Below, one piece after another: positions 42,580-51,414 of a DNA stretch of 64,000 nt. The notes under the pieces are model-generated. The model had not been told where the DNA came from, searched no databases, and saw only the letters and a list, made by a program, of their open reading frames with translations. The stretch covers positions 6,066,001 through 6,130,000 of the forward strand of contig JADJBV010000001.1 of NCBI GenBank assembly GCA_016703535.1, in the 5' to 3' direction. A program made the position numbers and the translations under genes. Origin of the DNA: Deltaproteobacteria bacterium. GTDB lineage: Bacteria > Myxococcota > Kuafuiibacteriia > Kuafuiibacteriales > Kuafuiibacteriaceae. The stretch's first letter is position 1, and every line of letters starts with the position of its first letter.

Positions 42580-43210
42580 TTCTCCTCAGGTGCTGTGGCT
42601 GCTGCTGGCCTCGGGCTGCGCCACGACCTTGGCCGAGGGCTCCCAAGCCGAGTTGCTCCTCCCCTACCGGGGCCGAGATTTACCCGCCGGCGAGTTGGCC
42701 TTGTCGCCGCTCGGGCAGATCGCCTTCGACCTGCCGGCCGATCCCGAGCTGAGCCGGCTCTACTACGACGGCTTGGGTCGACGTTTTCCGGCCGAACTCC
42801 GCAACAGCTCCCGCTTCGACGAGGTTCGTTGGTCCGAGGCCTCGGCCACGACGCTCATCGAACGCAGCCTGCCCTTGAAGGGTGGCCCACTCCTCATCGC
42901 CCTCCCCAAAGACGGCGAGGCCACGATCCCAGGCAACGCCCATCGTTGGGTCCTCTTCTTGAGCAAAGTGCAAGTTACCTTGCAAAGTGAGAGGCCGCGG
43001 CTGCTGCTCCAAGAGGTCGACTGGGCCTTGTGGGACGAGGTCGAGCGACGCCCGGCGGCCTACGGGCGCGTCCGGCAACGGGGCAGCTTGGACTTCGGCG
43101 CGGCGGTGTTTCAGGTCGGTGAACGGGAGCGGGAGATCGAGAGCCTGCTCACCGGACTGGCGGTAGAGCTCTTCCAGGGTGGCCCGTTTTTCCCCGGCCA
43201 ACGGCTGTGA
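42569..43210 (+). CDS. Small predicted lipoprotein of unknown function
   Basis: A protein of 213 residues from GTG at 42569, overlapping the upstream gene by 11 bases. The signal is LWLLLASGC. The rest is mixed alpha/beta without a recognised family (DGLGRRFPAELRNSSRFDEV, PLLIALPKDG, LLLQEVDWALWDEVERRP). It resembles outer-membrane assembly-type lipoproteins in size only. It carries an exact palindrome copy at 42970-42983. Confidence 0.55.
   Translation: MRTSSPQVLWLLLASGCATTLAEGSQAELLLPYRGRDLPAGELALSPLGQIAFDLPADPELSRLYYDGLGRRFPAELRNSSRFDEVRWSEASATTLIERSLPLKGGPLLIALPKDGEATIPGNAHRWVLFLSKVQVTLQSERPRLLLQEVDWALWDEVERRPAAYGRVRQRGSLDFGAAVFQVGEREREIESLLTGLAVELFQGGPFFPGQRL
42970..42983. repeat. GCAAG-N4-CTTGC palindrome, site 9
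   Basis: Exact copy with spacer TTAC, read as V-Q-V-T-L-Q. Confidence 0.8.
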
Positions 43211-43321
43211 GGCCTTCGGGCGGGTCATAATGCCTCAAGGCGAACACCTCGCGAGGCGCCCTGGATCAGTAGGTTGAGAGCGGACCGCCCCGCGGCACGA
43301 CAGGTGCAGCCACGACGTCTC

Positions 43322-43350
43322 GCGAACGGTTGGCATCGTAGACCGTTCGC
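43322..43350. promoter_or_regulatory. Inverted repeat before the CsbD-like gene
   Basis: A perfect 9-bp inverted repeat (GCGAACGGT / ACCGTTCGC, 11-base centre) ends immediately before the AAGGAGA ribosome site. It could be a repressor site or an RNA hairpin that affects translation. Confidence 0.45.
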
Positions 43351-43363
43351 CAAGGAGACGAAC

Positions 43364-43663
43364 ATGAACTGGGATCAAGTCGAAGGCCAATGGCTCCAAC
43401 TGAAGGGTCAGGTGAAGGCCAAGTGGGGCAAGATCACCGACGATGAGCTGACGACCATCGCGGGAAAAAAGGATCAGCTGGTGGGCAAACTTCAGGAGCA
43501 CTACGGCATCGTCAAAGACGACGCCGAGCGGGAGCTCGACAGCTGGGTCGCGAGCACCAAGATCGACCAGATCAAGGACGACTCCAAGAAGCGGGTCGAT
43601 CAGATCAAGACCAACACCCAAAAGCGGGTCGATCACGTCAAAGAGAACGCCAAGAAGATGTAG
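43364..43663 (+). CDS. CsbD-family stress protein
   Basis: A protein of 99 residues from ATG at 43364 with AAGGAGA upstream. The first 65 residues match CsbD (MNWDQVEGQWLQLKGQVKAK, KKDQLVGKLQEHYG). The last 35 are a charged helical extension with repeats (KRVDQIKTNTQKRVDHVKEN). CsbD proteins are small soluble proteins made under general stress; the function is unknown. A 9-bp inverted repeat just upstream of the ribosome site and a probable terminator downstream make a simple monocistronic unit. Confidence 0.9.
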   Translation: MNWDQVEGQWLQLKGQVKAKWGKITDDELTTIAGKKDQLVGKLQEHYGIVKDDAERELDSWVASTKIDQIKDDSKKRVDQIKTNTQKRVDHVKENAKKM

Positions 43664-43757
43664 CGGCCCGGAGCCTGTTGGTCTGGAACTCGCTGTCCGC
43701 GGGCCAGATCAACAGGCACCGCCCAAGGGCAACCAACACGCACCTCGAACCCCCGCG

Positions 43758-43776
43758 CCCCACCTTGGGGTCTTTT
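43758..43776 (+). terminator. Short Rho-independent terminator-like hairpin
   Basis: CCCCA-CCT-TGGGG followed by TCTTTT. It lies 95 bases after the CsbD-like stop. The stem is only 5 bp, so this is tentative. Confidence 0.35.
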
Positions 43777-43841
43777 GCCTCGGAGATGAGGGGCGAGGTG
43801 GCCCGCTGTAGGACGGCCCGCTGGTTGCACAAGAGGTGCTC

Positions 43842-44123
43842 ATGCGAACTCAAATCTACTCCCTGCTCTTCGGTTTTGGTCTGTTGGCCGGGTGTTCGGC
43901 CTTCGACGCCAAACTGGACTGCGACAACATCTGCGATCGTTACCGTTCCTGCTACGACACCAACTACAACGTTTCGGAATGTTCCGATCGGTGCCAAGAC
44001 CGGGCCAATGATGAGGACAACTACGACCGCAAGGTCGACATCTGCGATGCCTGCATCGACGGCGTGTCCTGCGGTCAAGCCACCTTCGAGTGCGCCGCCG
44101 ACTGCGCAAGTGTGGTCCCGTAG
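43842..44123 (+). CDS. Small Cys-rich lipoprotein
   Basis: A protein of 93 residues from ATG at 43842 (GTG at 43836 would add two). The signal MRTQIYSLLFGFGLLAGC ends in a lipobox. The 76-residue mature part has 10 further Cys in regular spacing (CDNICDRYRSC, CSDRC, CDACIDGVSC, CAADC), enough for five disulfides. The acidic content is high. No family is known to me. The even number and spacing suggest a compact disulfide-locked outer-membrane lipoprotein. Confidence 0.6.
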   Translation: MRTQIYSLLFGFGLLAGCSAFDAKLDCDNICDRYRSCYDTNYNVSECSDRCQDRANDEDNYDRKVDICDACIDGVSCGQATFECAADCASVVP

Positions 44124-44171
44124 CGCGCAAATAAGCTGGAGTTTCGCCGAAGATCGCCGATAAATTGGGGC

Positions 44172-44858
44172 ATGCGGTCTTTGGCGATCCCTCTGGTTTT
44201 GGTGGCGGCCTGTGCCCATCCCCGCTCGGAGCTGCCGAACGTGGCGCCCAACGTACAAACCTCGTTTTCTCACGCGGTCAGCACGCCCCAACTGCACCAT
44301 CACGACTACGTGCACCCGCTGGCCTCGGTGATCGGGGCGGTGATCTTGGGCGACAAGGTGTTCGTGGCGCCGGGCGCCTCGGTGCGGGGTGACGAGGGTC
44401 AACCGATCTACATCGGCGACGACGCCAACGTGCAGGACGGAGTTGTGGTCCACGCGCTGGAGACCGAAGAAGACGGCCACGTCATCGAGCAGAACCTGGT
44501 GCACGTGAACGGCGAGAGCTTCGCGGTGTGGATTGGGCCCATGGTCTCCTTGGCCCATCAGTCCCAAGTGCACGGGCCTGCTTTGGTCGGAGCTCACACC
44601 TTTGTCGGCATGCAGGCCTTGGTGTTCCGGGCCGAGGTCGGCGAAAACTGCGTGCTCGAGCCCCGAGCCCTGGTCATGGGGGTCAAGATCCCGGCGGGCC
44701 GCTACGTGTCGGCCGGTCAGGTGGTGCGCACCCAGGCCGAGGCGGACGCCTTGCCCAAGATCGACGAAAATTACCCCTTCGCCCACCTCAACGATGGAGT
44801 GCTCCACGTGAACACCCAGTTGGCCGAAGGCTACGAACACGCCTCATTGGTGCAGTAG
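44172..44858 (+). CDS. cam: Gamma-class carbonic anhydrase (Cam type), predicted lipoprotein
   Basis: Interconverts CO2 and bicarbonate. The protein is 228 residues with a lipoprotein signal (IPLVLVAAC). The body is a left-handed beta-helix with hexapeptide repeats (ASVIGAVILGDKVFVAPGAS). The three zinc ligands of archaeal Cam are kept: His94 (VVVHALE), His129 and His134 (SLAHQSQVHGPALVG), with the correct spacing. The catalytic Glu equivalents (E75 in RGDEGQP, E97 in HALE) and Gln (Q88 in NVQDG) are also present, so it should be active. This is the true Cam type with the acidic loop, not the CamH type that lacks the Glu. Lipid anchoring puts it in the envelope. Neighbours are unrelated lipoprotein genes. 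Confidence 0.92.
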   Translation: MRSLAIPLVLVAACAHPRSELPNVAPNVQTSFSHAVSTPQLHHHDYVHPLASVIGAVILGDKVFVAPGASVRGDEGQPIYIGDDANVQDGVVVHALETEEDGHVIEQNLVHVNGESFAVWIGPMVSLAHQSQVHGPALVGAHTFVGMQALVFRAEVGENCVLEPRALVMGVKIPAGRYVSAGQVVRTQAEADALPKIDENYPFAHLNDGVLHVNTQLAEGYEHASLVQ

Positions 44859-44960
44859 AGCCACGCCTCGGGCGAGTTCCTCCCTTTTTGGCCTGAAACT
44901 TAGGCCCCCCCCTGGCGCCCCGACCCGCGGGGCCCGACCATTTGACCCATCGACCCGAAG

Positions 44961-47087
44961 TTGGTGGCGCGAGTGGCCGCCCCCAAAGGAAGCCACTCCA
45001 TCCTGTGGATGGTCGCGCTCTGCAGCGGGAGCGCGTGTGTCGAGCCAGAGTTGGCCGCGACGGTCGGCCTTGGCGCGGTGTTGGTCACTCAAAACGACGG
45101 GGCCAATCACACCTTGCGAGCCCTGAAGGAAGGTGAGCCCCTCGTTTTGAGCGGCGGGGGCGGGTCCCACTACTTGCTGGAGTATCCCTTCGATCACCCG
45201 ACCCTGGGCCTCAGCCCGGGTGATCTTCCGCCGCCCGGCCCTGAAGAATGCGGCGCTCGAAGTCTGGGAGATCCGGCGCGGACCTCTCGATTGGCCCTCG
45301 AACCCGAGCTGAAGCTCGAGGAGACCACCCTCGAGCCCTTGGCGGACGTGAAGTTGCCGGCTTTGGATCTGGCGACCTGTGCGGCCCGACGGGGATGCCT
45401 CGAGGTGGAGGCGGGCTTCGCGATTTGCAAGTCAACTTGCACAACCCTGGCTGCGCCGACCCCGCCCAACCCACCCGCGCCCCCTGCACCTCCGACGTTC
45501 TGCGACGACGCGGCTTGCCCGAGCCTAGGGGCGCCTTGTCCGCTGGGGCACGTCTTGCCGGGCGAAACCGAATGTGTGGACCTGGGACCTTGCGGTTCGG
45601 GCACCTTCCGCGACCAAGCCCCCACGGGGCCTCGACCGTTTTGGGTTTCAGCGGCGGCGGCGATCGGCGGCGACGGCAGCCCAGATCGCCCCTTCCGGAC
45701 CCTGGCGGAGGCCTTGGAGCGGGGGGCCACCGACCTGTACTTGAGTGAAGGAGAATACCAAGCCCCGCCCACCCTCTTGGCCGCCACCCGAATCTACGGC
45801 GTGTGCCCGAGCCGTACCACCGTTTGGGGACCGATCAGCACCGAACATGATCTCGGGTTGGTGGGGCTCAACCTCGATCGAGGCCCGGTGACGCTGACGG
45901 TGCGGGGCGCGACGATGACGATGGTGGAGGTCACCCTTTCGGGTGGGGCCTTGGAGCTGCAGAACGCGAAGGCTTCCTTACACCACACCGAACTGGTTGG
46001 CGCGGAGGTCGGGATCGAGACAGACGCCAGCCAACTGACCATCACCTCCAGCCACATCGTCACCTCGCTGGCCCGGACCAATCGCGGCACAATCGAGGCC
46101 ACCAGCTCGACGGTCACCCTCGAAGGGGTGCGGTTCGACGGCCCCAGCGCCGGGGCCGGAGTCGTCGCCACGGACGGGAGCACGTTGACCCTGCGCAGGT
46201 CAGCCTTCCTGGGGCTCTTGCAGGCGGTCAGGATCGAACAAGGGGAGGTCGAACTCAGCGACGTCGACGTCGAGGTCAAGGGCGCTGTTCCTGGGGATCG
46301 AGACGTCGGTGCCATCGGACTAAATGGCGCCCGCGCACACTTTCGTCGCGTTCGCATCGATGGCGCCACCAATTACGCTATCGTCGCCCGAGAATCGGCG
46401 CTCCAGGTGGAGGACCTGATCACCTTGGACAGCGGCGCCGCGCTGCCGGGCCGCTTCGATCTGACCGCGGTCCTTTTGCGCCGGAGCCCCGCCACCTTCG
46501 AACGTTGGCGGTCGAACAACGATGTCCAAGCCCTGGACACCATCCACCCGGATGACCGCGTCGAGGTTCGTGATCTGGACGTCTCGGGTGACGGGGATCG
46601 ACCCGTGGTGGCGATCCGATCCGAGTCACCTCTGACGATGGAGCGGGTCCGGATCGGAGTTCGCCGAGGACCGGCGGTGACCTTGGCCCGCGGCGGCCTC
46701 GCCGAAGTTCGAGATCTGGCGATCGAGGGGGCCTCGGTCGGCCTGCTCTTCGAGCTCGACGGCGGCCTCAGCGGGGAGCGGGTGGCGATCACCGCCGATC
46801 GAGGCGCCTTCGGGACGGCCTCGGCCCTGCGGGTCTCAGACCTCCGGATCGAGGCCCGCAGCGCAGGCGTCGAGCTGGGACGGTTCGTCGGCACCTCGAC
46901 CTCGCCGCCGCAGTTGGAGCACTTCGTCCTGTCGGTGGCGGCGGGCCCGGCGTTCAACTTCGGCGCCCCCCCACGTCCACCGCTGACCCTGCGCTCGGGC
47001 ACCTTGAGCGGCACGGATCCCGGTCCGGCGGCCCGATGTGCGCCCACTTGGGGCTGGCGAATCGAGGACCTGCAACTCGGTCCATGA
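44961..47087 (+). CDS. Predicted lipoprotein with a parallel beta-helix
   Basis: About 708 residues from TTG at 44961; GTG at 44964 or 44973 are alternatives, since no clear ribosome site is present. A signal-like segment ends in SGSAC. After 200 residues of Pro- and Cys-bearing linker, the sequence from about 270 onward consists of repeated short strands (GGDGSPDRPFRTLAEALERG, LTVRGATMTMVEVTLSGGAL, LTITSSHIVTSLARTNRGTI) typical of right-handed parallel beta-helix (pectate-lyase-like) proteins. The DGSPDRPF and RTLAEAL pattern is the usual entry to such domains. Activity cannot be predicted. It carries a palindrome copy at 45427. Confidence 0.7.
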   Translation: MVARVAAPKGSHSILWMVALCSGSACVEPELAATVGLGAVLVTQNDGANHTLRALKEGEPLVLSGGGGSHYLLEYPFDHPTLGLSPGDLPPPGPEECGARSLGDPARTSRLALEPELKLEETTLEPLADVKLPALDLATCAARRGCLEVEAGFAICKSTCTTLAAPTPPNPPAPPAPPTFCDDAACPSLGAPCPLGHVLPGETECVDLGPCGSGTFRDQAPTGPRPFWVSAAAAIGGDGSPDRPFRTLAEALERGATDLYLSEGEYQAPPTLLAATRIYGVCPSRTTVWGPISTEHDLGLVGLNLDRGPVTLTVRGATMTMVEVTLSGGALELQNAKASLHHTELVGAEVGIETDASQLTITSSHIVTSLARTNRGTIEATSSTVTLEGVRFDGPSAGAGVVATDGSTLTLRRSAFLGLLQAVRIEQGEVELSDVDVEVKGAVPGDRDVGAIGLNGARAHFRRVRIDGATNYAIVARESALQVEDLITLDSGAALPGRFDLTAVLLRRSPATFERWRSNNDVQALDTIHPDDRVEVRDLDVSGDGDRPVVAIRSESPLTMERVRIGVRRGPAVTLARGGLAEVRDLAIEGASVGLLFELDGGLSGERVAITADRGAFGTASALRVSDLRIEARSAGVELGRFVGTSTSPPQLEHFVLSVAAGPAFNFGAPPRPPLTLRSGTLSGTDPGPAARCAPTWGWRIEDLQLGP
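45427..45440. repeat. GCAAG-N4-CTTGC palindrome, site 10
   Basis: Exact copy with spacer TCAA, read in the third frame as C-K-S-T-C. Confidence 0.8.
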
Positions 47088-47131
47088 GCCGGTCCTCGCC
47101 CGGCGCGATCTTGTCGTGTTAGGCGGGCCCC

Positions 47132-48769
47132 ATGCGTCTTTTTTGTGCGGTGCTCTTGCTCGCGGCCTGCGCCGCCGAAACCCCGGCGACCCCCGCGGCC
47201 GCCCCCGAGGTCTCCGCGCCTGGGCCCACCGGCGATCGTTGCGCGCCGACGGTGTTCCAGTCGACCCGCCGCGCTGCGCCCCCCGACTTGGCCCGAGCTT
47301 GGCTCAGCGAATGCGGCCGGGCCGAAGCGGTAGCCTTGACCAAAACCTTGGTGGCCTTCCCGACGATCAGCGCCGAACAACCCGCCGACGGTCCGGCCTT
47401 CGCCGCCATGCGCAGCTACCTGGAGAGTTGGGCCCAAGGTGCAGGCCTGAAGATGGAGACCTTCGGCAAAAACGACGCCTGGATCGTCTCCTACGGTGAA
47501 GGAGCCCCCAGCGTGGGTTTTGTGATGCACGCCGACGTGGTTCCCGTCCAAGAGGCCGGCCAAACCAAGAGCGAAGGGTTGCCGGAAGGTTGGACCGTGC
47601 CGCCCTTCGAGGTCACCGAAAAGGACGGCCGCCTCTACGGCCGCGGCACCGAAGACGACAAAGGGCCGATCGCCACCGCCTTGGTGGTGCTGAAAGCGCT
47701 GAAGGCCTTCGGCTACCAACCGCAAGGTAACTTGCAAGTGATCATGGGGACCGGCGAAGAACACGACTGGGACGGGATGATCGCCTACGCCAAACAAGCG
47801 ACCCACCCGCGTTCGGTGATCTCGGTGGACGCTGAGTTCCCGGTGGTGGTGGGGGAGTCGGGCTTCGTCGCTTGGAAGTTGAGCTGGCCCTTGGTCAACG
47901 CCGGCCAAAAGAAGAAGAAGGGTTGTCTCGAGGCGACTGAACTCAAGGGCGGCCAGTTTTTGACCCAGATCCCGGGGGAGGCCGAGCTGGGCTTCACCAA
48001 GATCAACGCCAAGCTGCTGGAAGCCGCCAAGGTCAAGGAGGAGCCCGCCCGGAGCGGTTATCGCCTGGAGGTGCGGGCCCATGGTGAGGCCGCGACCTTG
48101 AAGGTCACCGGGGCGGCGGTTCATTCTTCCGTCGCCGAAGACGGAAAAAACGCGCTGTGGGCGCTGGCCGGCTGGGCCCGTCATCTGGATCTTTGTCCGG
48201 GCGGCATCAATGACGCCCTGATTGTGCTGCGAGAGGTCTTCGACGGCGATCACTACGGCGGCAAGTTGGGCCTGGCCTACGAACACCCGACCATGGGCAA
48301 GTTGTTGGTCGCCCCCACCGTGTTGCGGGTCGAAGGGGATCGGGTGGTCCTCTCGATCAACATGCGGCGGCCCGAAGGTCCGAGCAGTGAGGCCTTCGGG
48401 GTGTCTTTGGATCAGGCGTTGATCCGGCTCAAGAAGCTCAGCCCCAACCTCAGCGAGGTGGTGGCCGATCGCTACGTGGGCAAGCCACACTTGGCCGACA
48501 CCAGCGGCCCGCTGACCGCGACCTTGTTGGAGATCTACCGCGAGGTGACCGGCCAGGCCGACGCTCAGGTGTTGACCATCCGCGGCGGCACCTACGCCCG
48601 GCTGTTCCCGGGCGCGGTGTCTTTTGGGCCGGCCCTCCCCCACACCCCCTACCGAGGCCACGCCCCCGACGAGTACCTGGAGTTGTCGGCCCTGGAGGTG
48701 ATGCTCAAGACCCAGCTGGAGGCGGTGTTGCGCCTGGACCGTCCGGCCGGCCCGGTGACGGCCAAGTGA
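47132..48769 (+). CDS. Predicted lipoprotein M20-family peptidase (PepV/Xaa-His dipeptidase-like)
   Basis: A protein of 545 residues with signal LFCAVLLLAAC. The M20 metallopeptidase signature is complete: VGFVMHADVVPV (first metal His, catalytic Asp), GRGTEDDKGP (bridging Asp), MGTGEEHD (catalytic Glu and metal Glu), ISVDAEFPV (metal Asp), and YRGHAPDEYL (last His). The insert between the catalytic halves gives a dimerisation or lid domain as in PepV-type dipeptidases. I infer an envelope-anchored di- or tripeptidase in peptide uptake. An oligopeptide-transporter-family gene lies 1 kb downstream. Confidence 0.9.
   Translation: MRLFCAVLLLAACAAETPATPAAAPEVSAPGPTGDRCAPTVFQSTRRAAPPDLARAWLSECGRAEAVALTKTLVAFPTISAEQPADGPAFAAMRSYLESWAQGAGLKMETFGKNDAWIVSYGEGAPSVGFVMHADVVPVQEAGQTKSEGLPEGWTVPPFEVTEKDGRLYGRGTEDDKGPIATALVVLKALKAFGYQPQGNLQVIMGTGEEHDWDGMIAYAKQATHPRSVISVDAEFPVVVGESGFVAWKLSWPLVNAGQKKKKGCLEATELKGGQFLTQIPGEAELGFTKINAKLLEAAKVKEEPARSGYRLEVRAHGEAATLKVTGAAVHSSVAEDGKNALWALAGWARHLDLCPGGINDALIVLREVFDGDHYGGKLGLAYEHPTMGKLLVAPTVLRVEGDRVVLSINMRRPEGPSSEAFGVSLDQALIRLKKLSPNLSEVVADRYVGKPHLADTSGPLTATLLEIYREVTGQADAQVLTIRGGTYARLFPGAVSFGPALPHTPYRGHAPDEYLELSALEVMLKTQLEAVLRLDRPAGPVTAK
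47722..47735. repeat. GCAAG-N4-CTTGC palindrome, site 11
   Basis: Exact copy with spacer GTAA, in the M20 peptidase gene, read as P-Q-G-N-L-Q. Confidence 0.8.
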
Positions 48770-48855
48770 CGTCTAAGTTATTGATCTGAAAGGATGTAGA
48801 CGGGTCCACCACCTTCCGGTTGCTTCCGGCGTAAACGAGGTCCTTACTGCCCGCG

Positions 48856-49740
48856 ATGTTGCGTAACGGGTGGCTCCTCGTGCTCTTGCCGGCCCTTTGG
48901 GCTTGTGAGGATGACGGCCTCTTCCGAGGCGAAGATCCGCCGCCGCCCCCCGACTCGGGGATCCGGGAGATCCGAGACGCTGGCTTCACCGACGTGGGCT
49001 TCGTGGACGCCTCGATCCCCGGCGACGCCGGCTTCCCCGCCGACGCTGAACCGCCGCCCGCCGAAGAGCCGGTCTACATCCACACCGGCGAAGAGCTGTA
49101 CAGCTACGACCCGGTCAACAACCAGGCCCTGCGCATCGGCCGCTTCACGACTTCGGAAGGCCCGCTGGACCTCGACATCGTCGACATCGCCATCGACTTG
49201 AACGGCCGCATGTACGGCGGCGCCAACGCTCAGGGCAACGATCGCAACGAGATCTACCAGATCGATCCCTCGACCGGCGCCTGCACCTTCCGCTTCACCT
49301 TCGACGACGATCTCAACGGCATGACCTTCTTGCCCGACGGCAGCCTGGTCGTCGCTGGCGCCCGCATCAGCGTGCTGAACTCGGCCACCGGCCAGCTGAT
49401 CCGCGAGTACACCCAGGCCAACCAATACGAGACCTCGGGGGACATCGTCGGCCTCCCTGACGGCAACTTGTACTGGACGGTCCGAGGTCAGCGGGATCCC
49501 AACGGCGGCTTCGTCTCCGATCGGGTGGTGCGGATCGCGCCCTCAACCGGCAACCTGACCATGTTGGGCGACGCCCAGATCGATCGGATCTACGGCCTGG
49601 GCTACGCCGACGGCGAGCTCTTTGGGTTCAGCAGCACCGGCCGAGTGGTCACCTTGAACCCGACCTCGGGCGTGGTGTTGCGGCAGAATGATCTGCCGGG
49701 GCGTTGGTTTGGCGCGACGACCAACCCGGTTCGCTGGTAA
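48856..49740 (+). CDS. Predicted lipoprotein with an Asp-rich tether and a beta-propeller
   Basis: A protein of 294 residues with signal LLVLLPALWAC. A short Asp/Gly tether is followed from about 75 by propeller-like repeats (LYSYDPVNNQALRIGRF, IYQIDPSTGACTFRF, VLNSATGQLIREYTQ, VVRIAPSTGNLTMLG), four to five blades by eye. Related to lipoprotein propellers elsewhere in the window (3703-4857). The ligand is unknown. Confidence 0.7.
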   Translation: MLRNGWLLVLLPALWACEDDGLFRGEDPPPPPDSGIREIRDAGFTDVGFVDASIPGDAGFPADAEPPPAEEPVYIHTGEELYSYDPVNNQALRIGRFTTSEGPLDLDIVDIAIDLNGRMYGGANAQGNDRNEIYQIDPSTGACTFRFTFDDDLNGMTFLPDGSLVVAGARISVLNSATGQLIREYTQANQYETSGDIVGLPDGNLYWTVRGQRDPNGGFVSDRVVRIAPSTGNLTMLGDAQIDRIYGLGYADGELFGFSSTGRVVTLNPTSGVVLRQNDLPGRWFGATTNPVRW

Positions 49741-49752
49741 AAGCGCCCCTGC

Positions 49753-51414
49753 GTGGAACAAGCTCCCCGCCCGTCGACTCGGGCCCTGATCTCCGGCTTT
49801 TTGCTGGCGCTGCTCCTCTGCGGGGTCAACTCGTACCTGACCCTGTCCTTCGGCGTCATCGAAGAAGGCCCAACGATCGCGGCCCTCTTCTTCTTCGCCT
49901 TCTTCTTCTTGGCCAAGACCAAGATCACCAGCACCGAGATGGTGATCGTGGCGACCATGGGCAGCGCCGGCGGCTCCTTGGGCTTCATCAGCAACTTCTT
50001 CGCCGCCAAGGCCATGACCGGGCCCGCCTATTCGATGTGGGAGATGGTCGGCTTCTCGACGGTGACCAGCCTGCTCGGCCTGCTCTTCACCATCCCGCTG
50101 CGGGAGCTGTTGATCCTCAAAGAAGATCTTCCCTGGCCCGGATCCAAGGCCACCTACGCGGTGATCACCGCCTTGACCTCGGGCGGCGACCGCAAACAAC
50201 CCCTGTACCTGTTGATCACCACCTTGATCGCCATGAGCTACGTGGTGGCCAACACCGACGGCGGCTTTGGCCTGGTGCCTGACGCCAGCGAGTTGCCGCT
50301 GTTTGGCCTGGGGGCCTTCGGCGCGGCGGTGGCCTGGTCGCCCTTCGCCATCGGCGGCTCTTACCTGATGGGCTTTCGCACCTGCGTCGGCTTCCTCTTT
50401 GGCGGCTTCGCCTTGTTGGCGATGGCGCCCCACTTGCCCGAACCCTCCGCGCCCCACCGCTACGTCTGGCCCGGCATGGGCTTCCTCTTGGCCTCGGGTC
50501 TCACCAACTTGGCCCTCAACTGGCGGGTGGTGGTCGACGCCCTCCGCTCTTTGGTGGCGATCGGAAAAAAGACCGACGACGACGATCCGATCATGGGGCC
50601 CAAGGGCTTCAAGATCTTGGCGGTGATCAGCATCGGCCTGACCTGCATTTATGGTTGGGGCGTGATGGGCCTGAACCTGGCGATGTTGGTGGTGTTGATC
50701 GTGCTCGGCGGCTTGATTCAGAACATCATCGCCACCCGGGCCGCGGCCCAGACCGCCTTCAACCCGGCCCGAGTGATGGGCGTGTTGCTGCAAGGCGCCT
50801 CGGCGGCGGTCGGCGGGACCTCGGCCGCGGTCAACCTGGCCGGCGCCGGTTTTGTGGCCGGCAGCGGGGCCCAGGCGGGCGTCTTGACCGGCGACCTGGC
50901 CTACGGTCGTTGGCTCAAGGTCCCCTCCCGCTGGCAGTTCTGGACCCAGATGATCACGGTGATCCCGTGTTCGATCGTCGCCGCCTGGGCCTTTACTCAG
51001 ATCCAGGCGGCCCAGCCCTTGGTGCTCGAAGGCAAAGGTCTGCCCGCACCGGTGGCCAAGATGTGGGCCGCCACCGCCTTGATCTTCGAAGGCACCGTGG
51101 CCATGCCGCCTTTTGCGGTCCAGGCCATGGTGATCGGCGGGGTGGTCGGCATCGCCTACGTGTTGATCGAGCGGATCCCGGTGATGAAACGCTGGTTGCC
51201 CGACTCGATCGGCTTCGGCCTGGGCCTGGTGTTGCCGATCGCCTACGACTTCAGCTTTTTCCTGGGCGGCTTCGTGTTGTGGATCGTCTGCGCCCGCTGG
51301 CTGAAGATCCGGGACATCACCCTGACCACCATCGCCGTCGGCTGCATTGTGGCCGAAGGCATCGGCGGGGTGATGAAGCCAGCCCTGACCATCGCCGGCA
51401 TCATCTCCGGCTGA
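49753..51414 (+). CDS. OPT-family transporter
   Basis: A protein of 553 residues from GTG at 49753. About 13-14 hydrophobic segments span the protein. OPT-family marks include STRALISGFLLALLLCGVNS, STEMVIVATMGSAGGSLGFI, LPWPGSKATYAVI and SAAVGGTSAAVNLAGAGF. OPT proteins carry oligopeptides or metal chelates by proton symport; this one is shorter than the yeast members and similar in length to bacterial ones. The nearby M20 peptidase lipoprotein suggests peptide use, which is inference. Its 3' end overlaps the convergent DUF309 gene by 14 bases. Confidence 0.88.
   Translation: MEQAPRPSTRALISGFLLALLLCGVNSYLTLSFGVIEEGPTIAALFFFAFFFLAKTKITSTEMVIVATMGSAGGSLGFISNFFAAKAMTGPAYSMWEMVGFSTVTSLLGLLFTIPLRELLILKEDLPWPGSKATYAVITALTSGGDRKQPLYLLITTLIAMSYVVANTDGGFGLVPDASELPLFGLGAFGAAVAWSPFAIGGSYLMGFRTCVGFLFGGFALLAMAPHLPEPSAPHRYVWPGMGFLLASGLTNLALNWRVVVDALRSLVAIGKKTDDDDPIMGPKGFKILAVISIGLTCIYGWGVMGLNLAMLVVLIVLGGLIQNIIATRAAAQTAFNPARVMGVLLQGASAAVGGTSAAVNLAGAGFVAGSGAQAGVLTGDLAYGRWLKVPSRWQFWTQMITVIPCSIVAAWAFTQIQAAQPLVLEGKGLPAPVAKMWAATALIFEGTVAMPPFAVQAMVIGGVVGIAYVLIERIPVMKRWLPDSIGFGLGLVLPIAYDFSFFLGGFVLWIVCARWLKIRDITLTTIAVGCIVAEGIGGVMKPALTIAGIISG

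Noticed and set aside
46373..48661. Long antisense open frame, and similar ones at 49543-51498 (minus) and 1352-2728 (plus)
   Set aside because: They mirror well-supported genes with signals and catalytic motifs; long antisense frames are expected in GC-rich DNA, and these show no recognisable domains.
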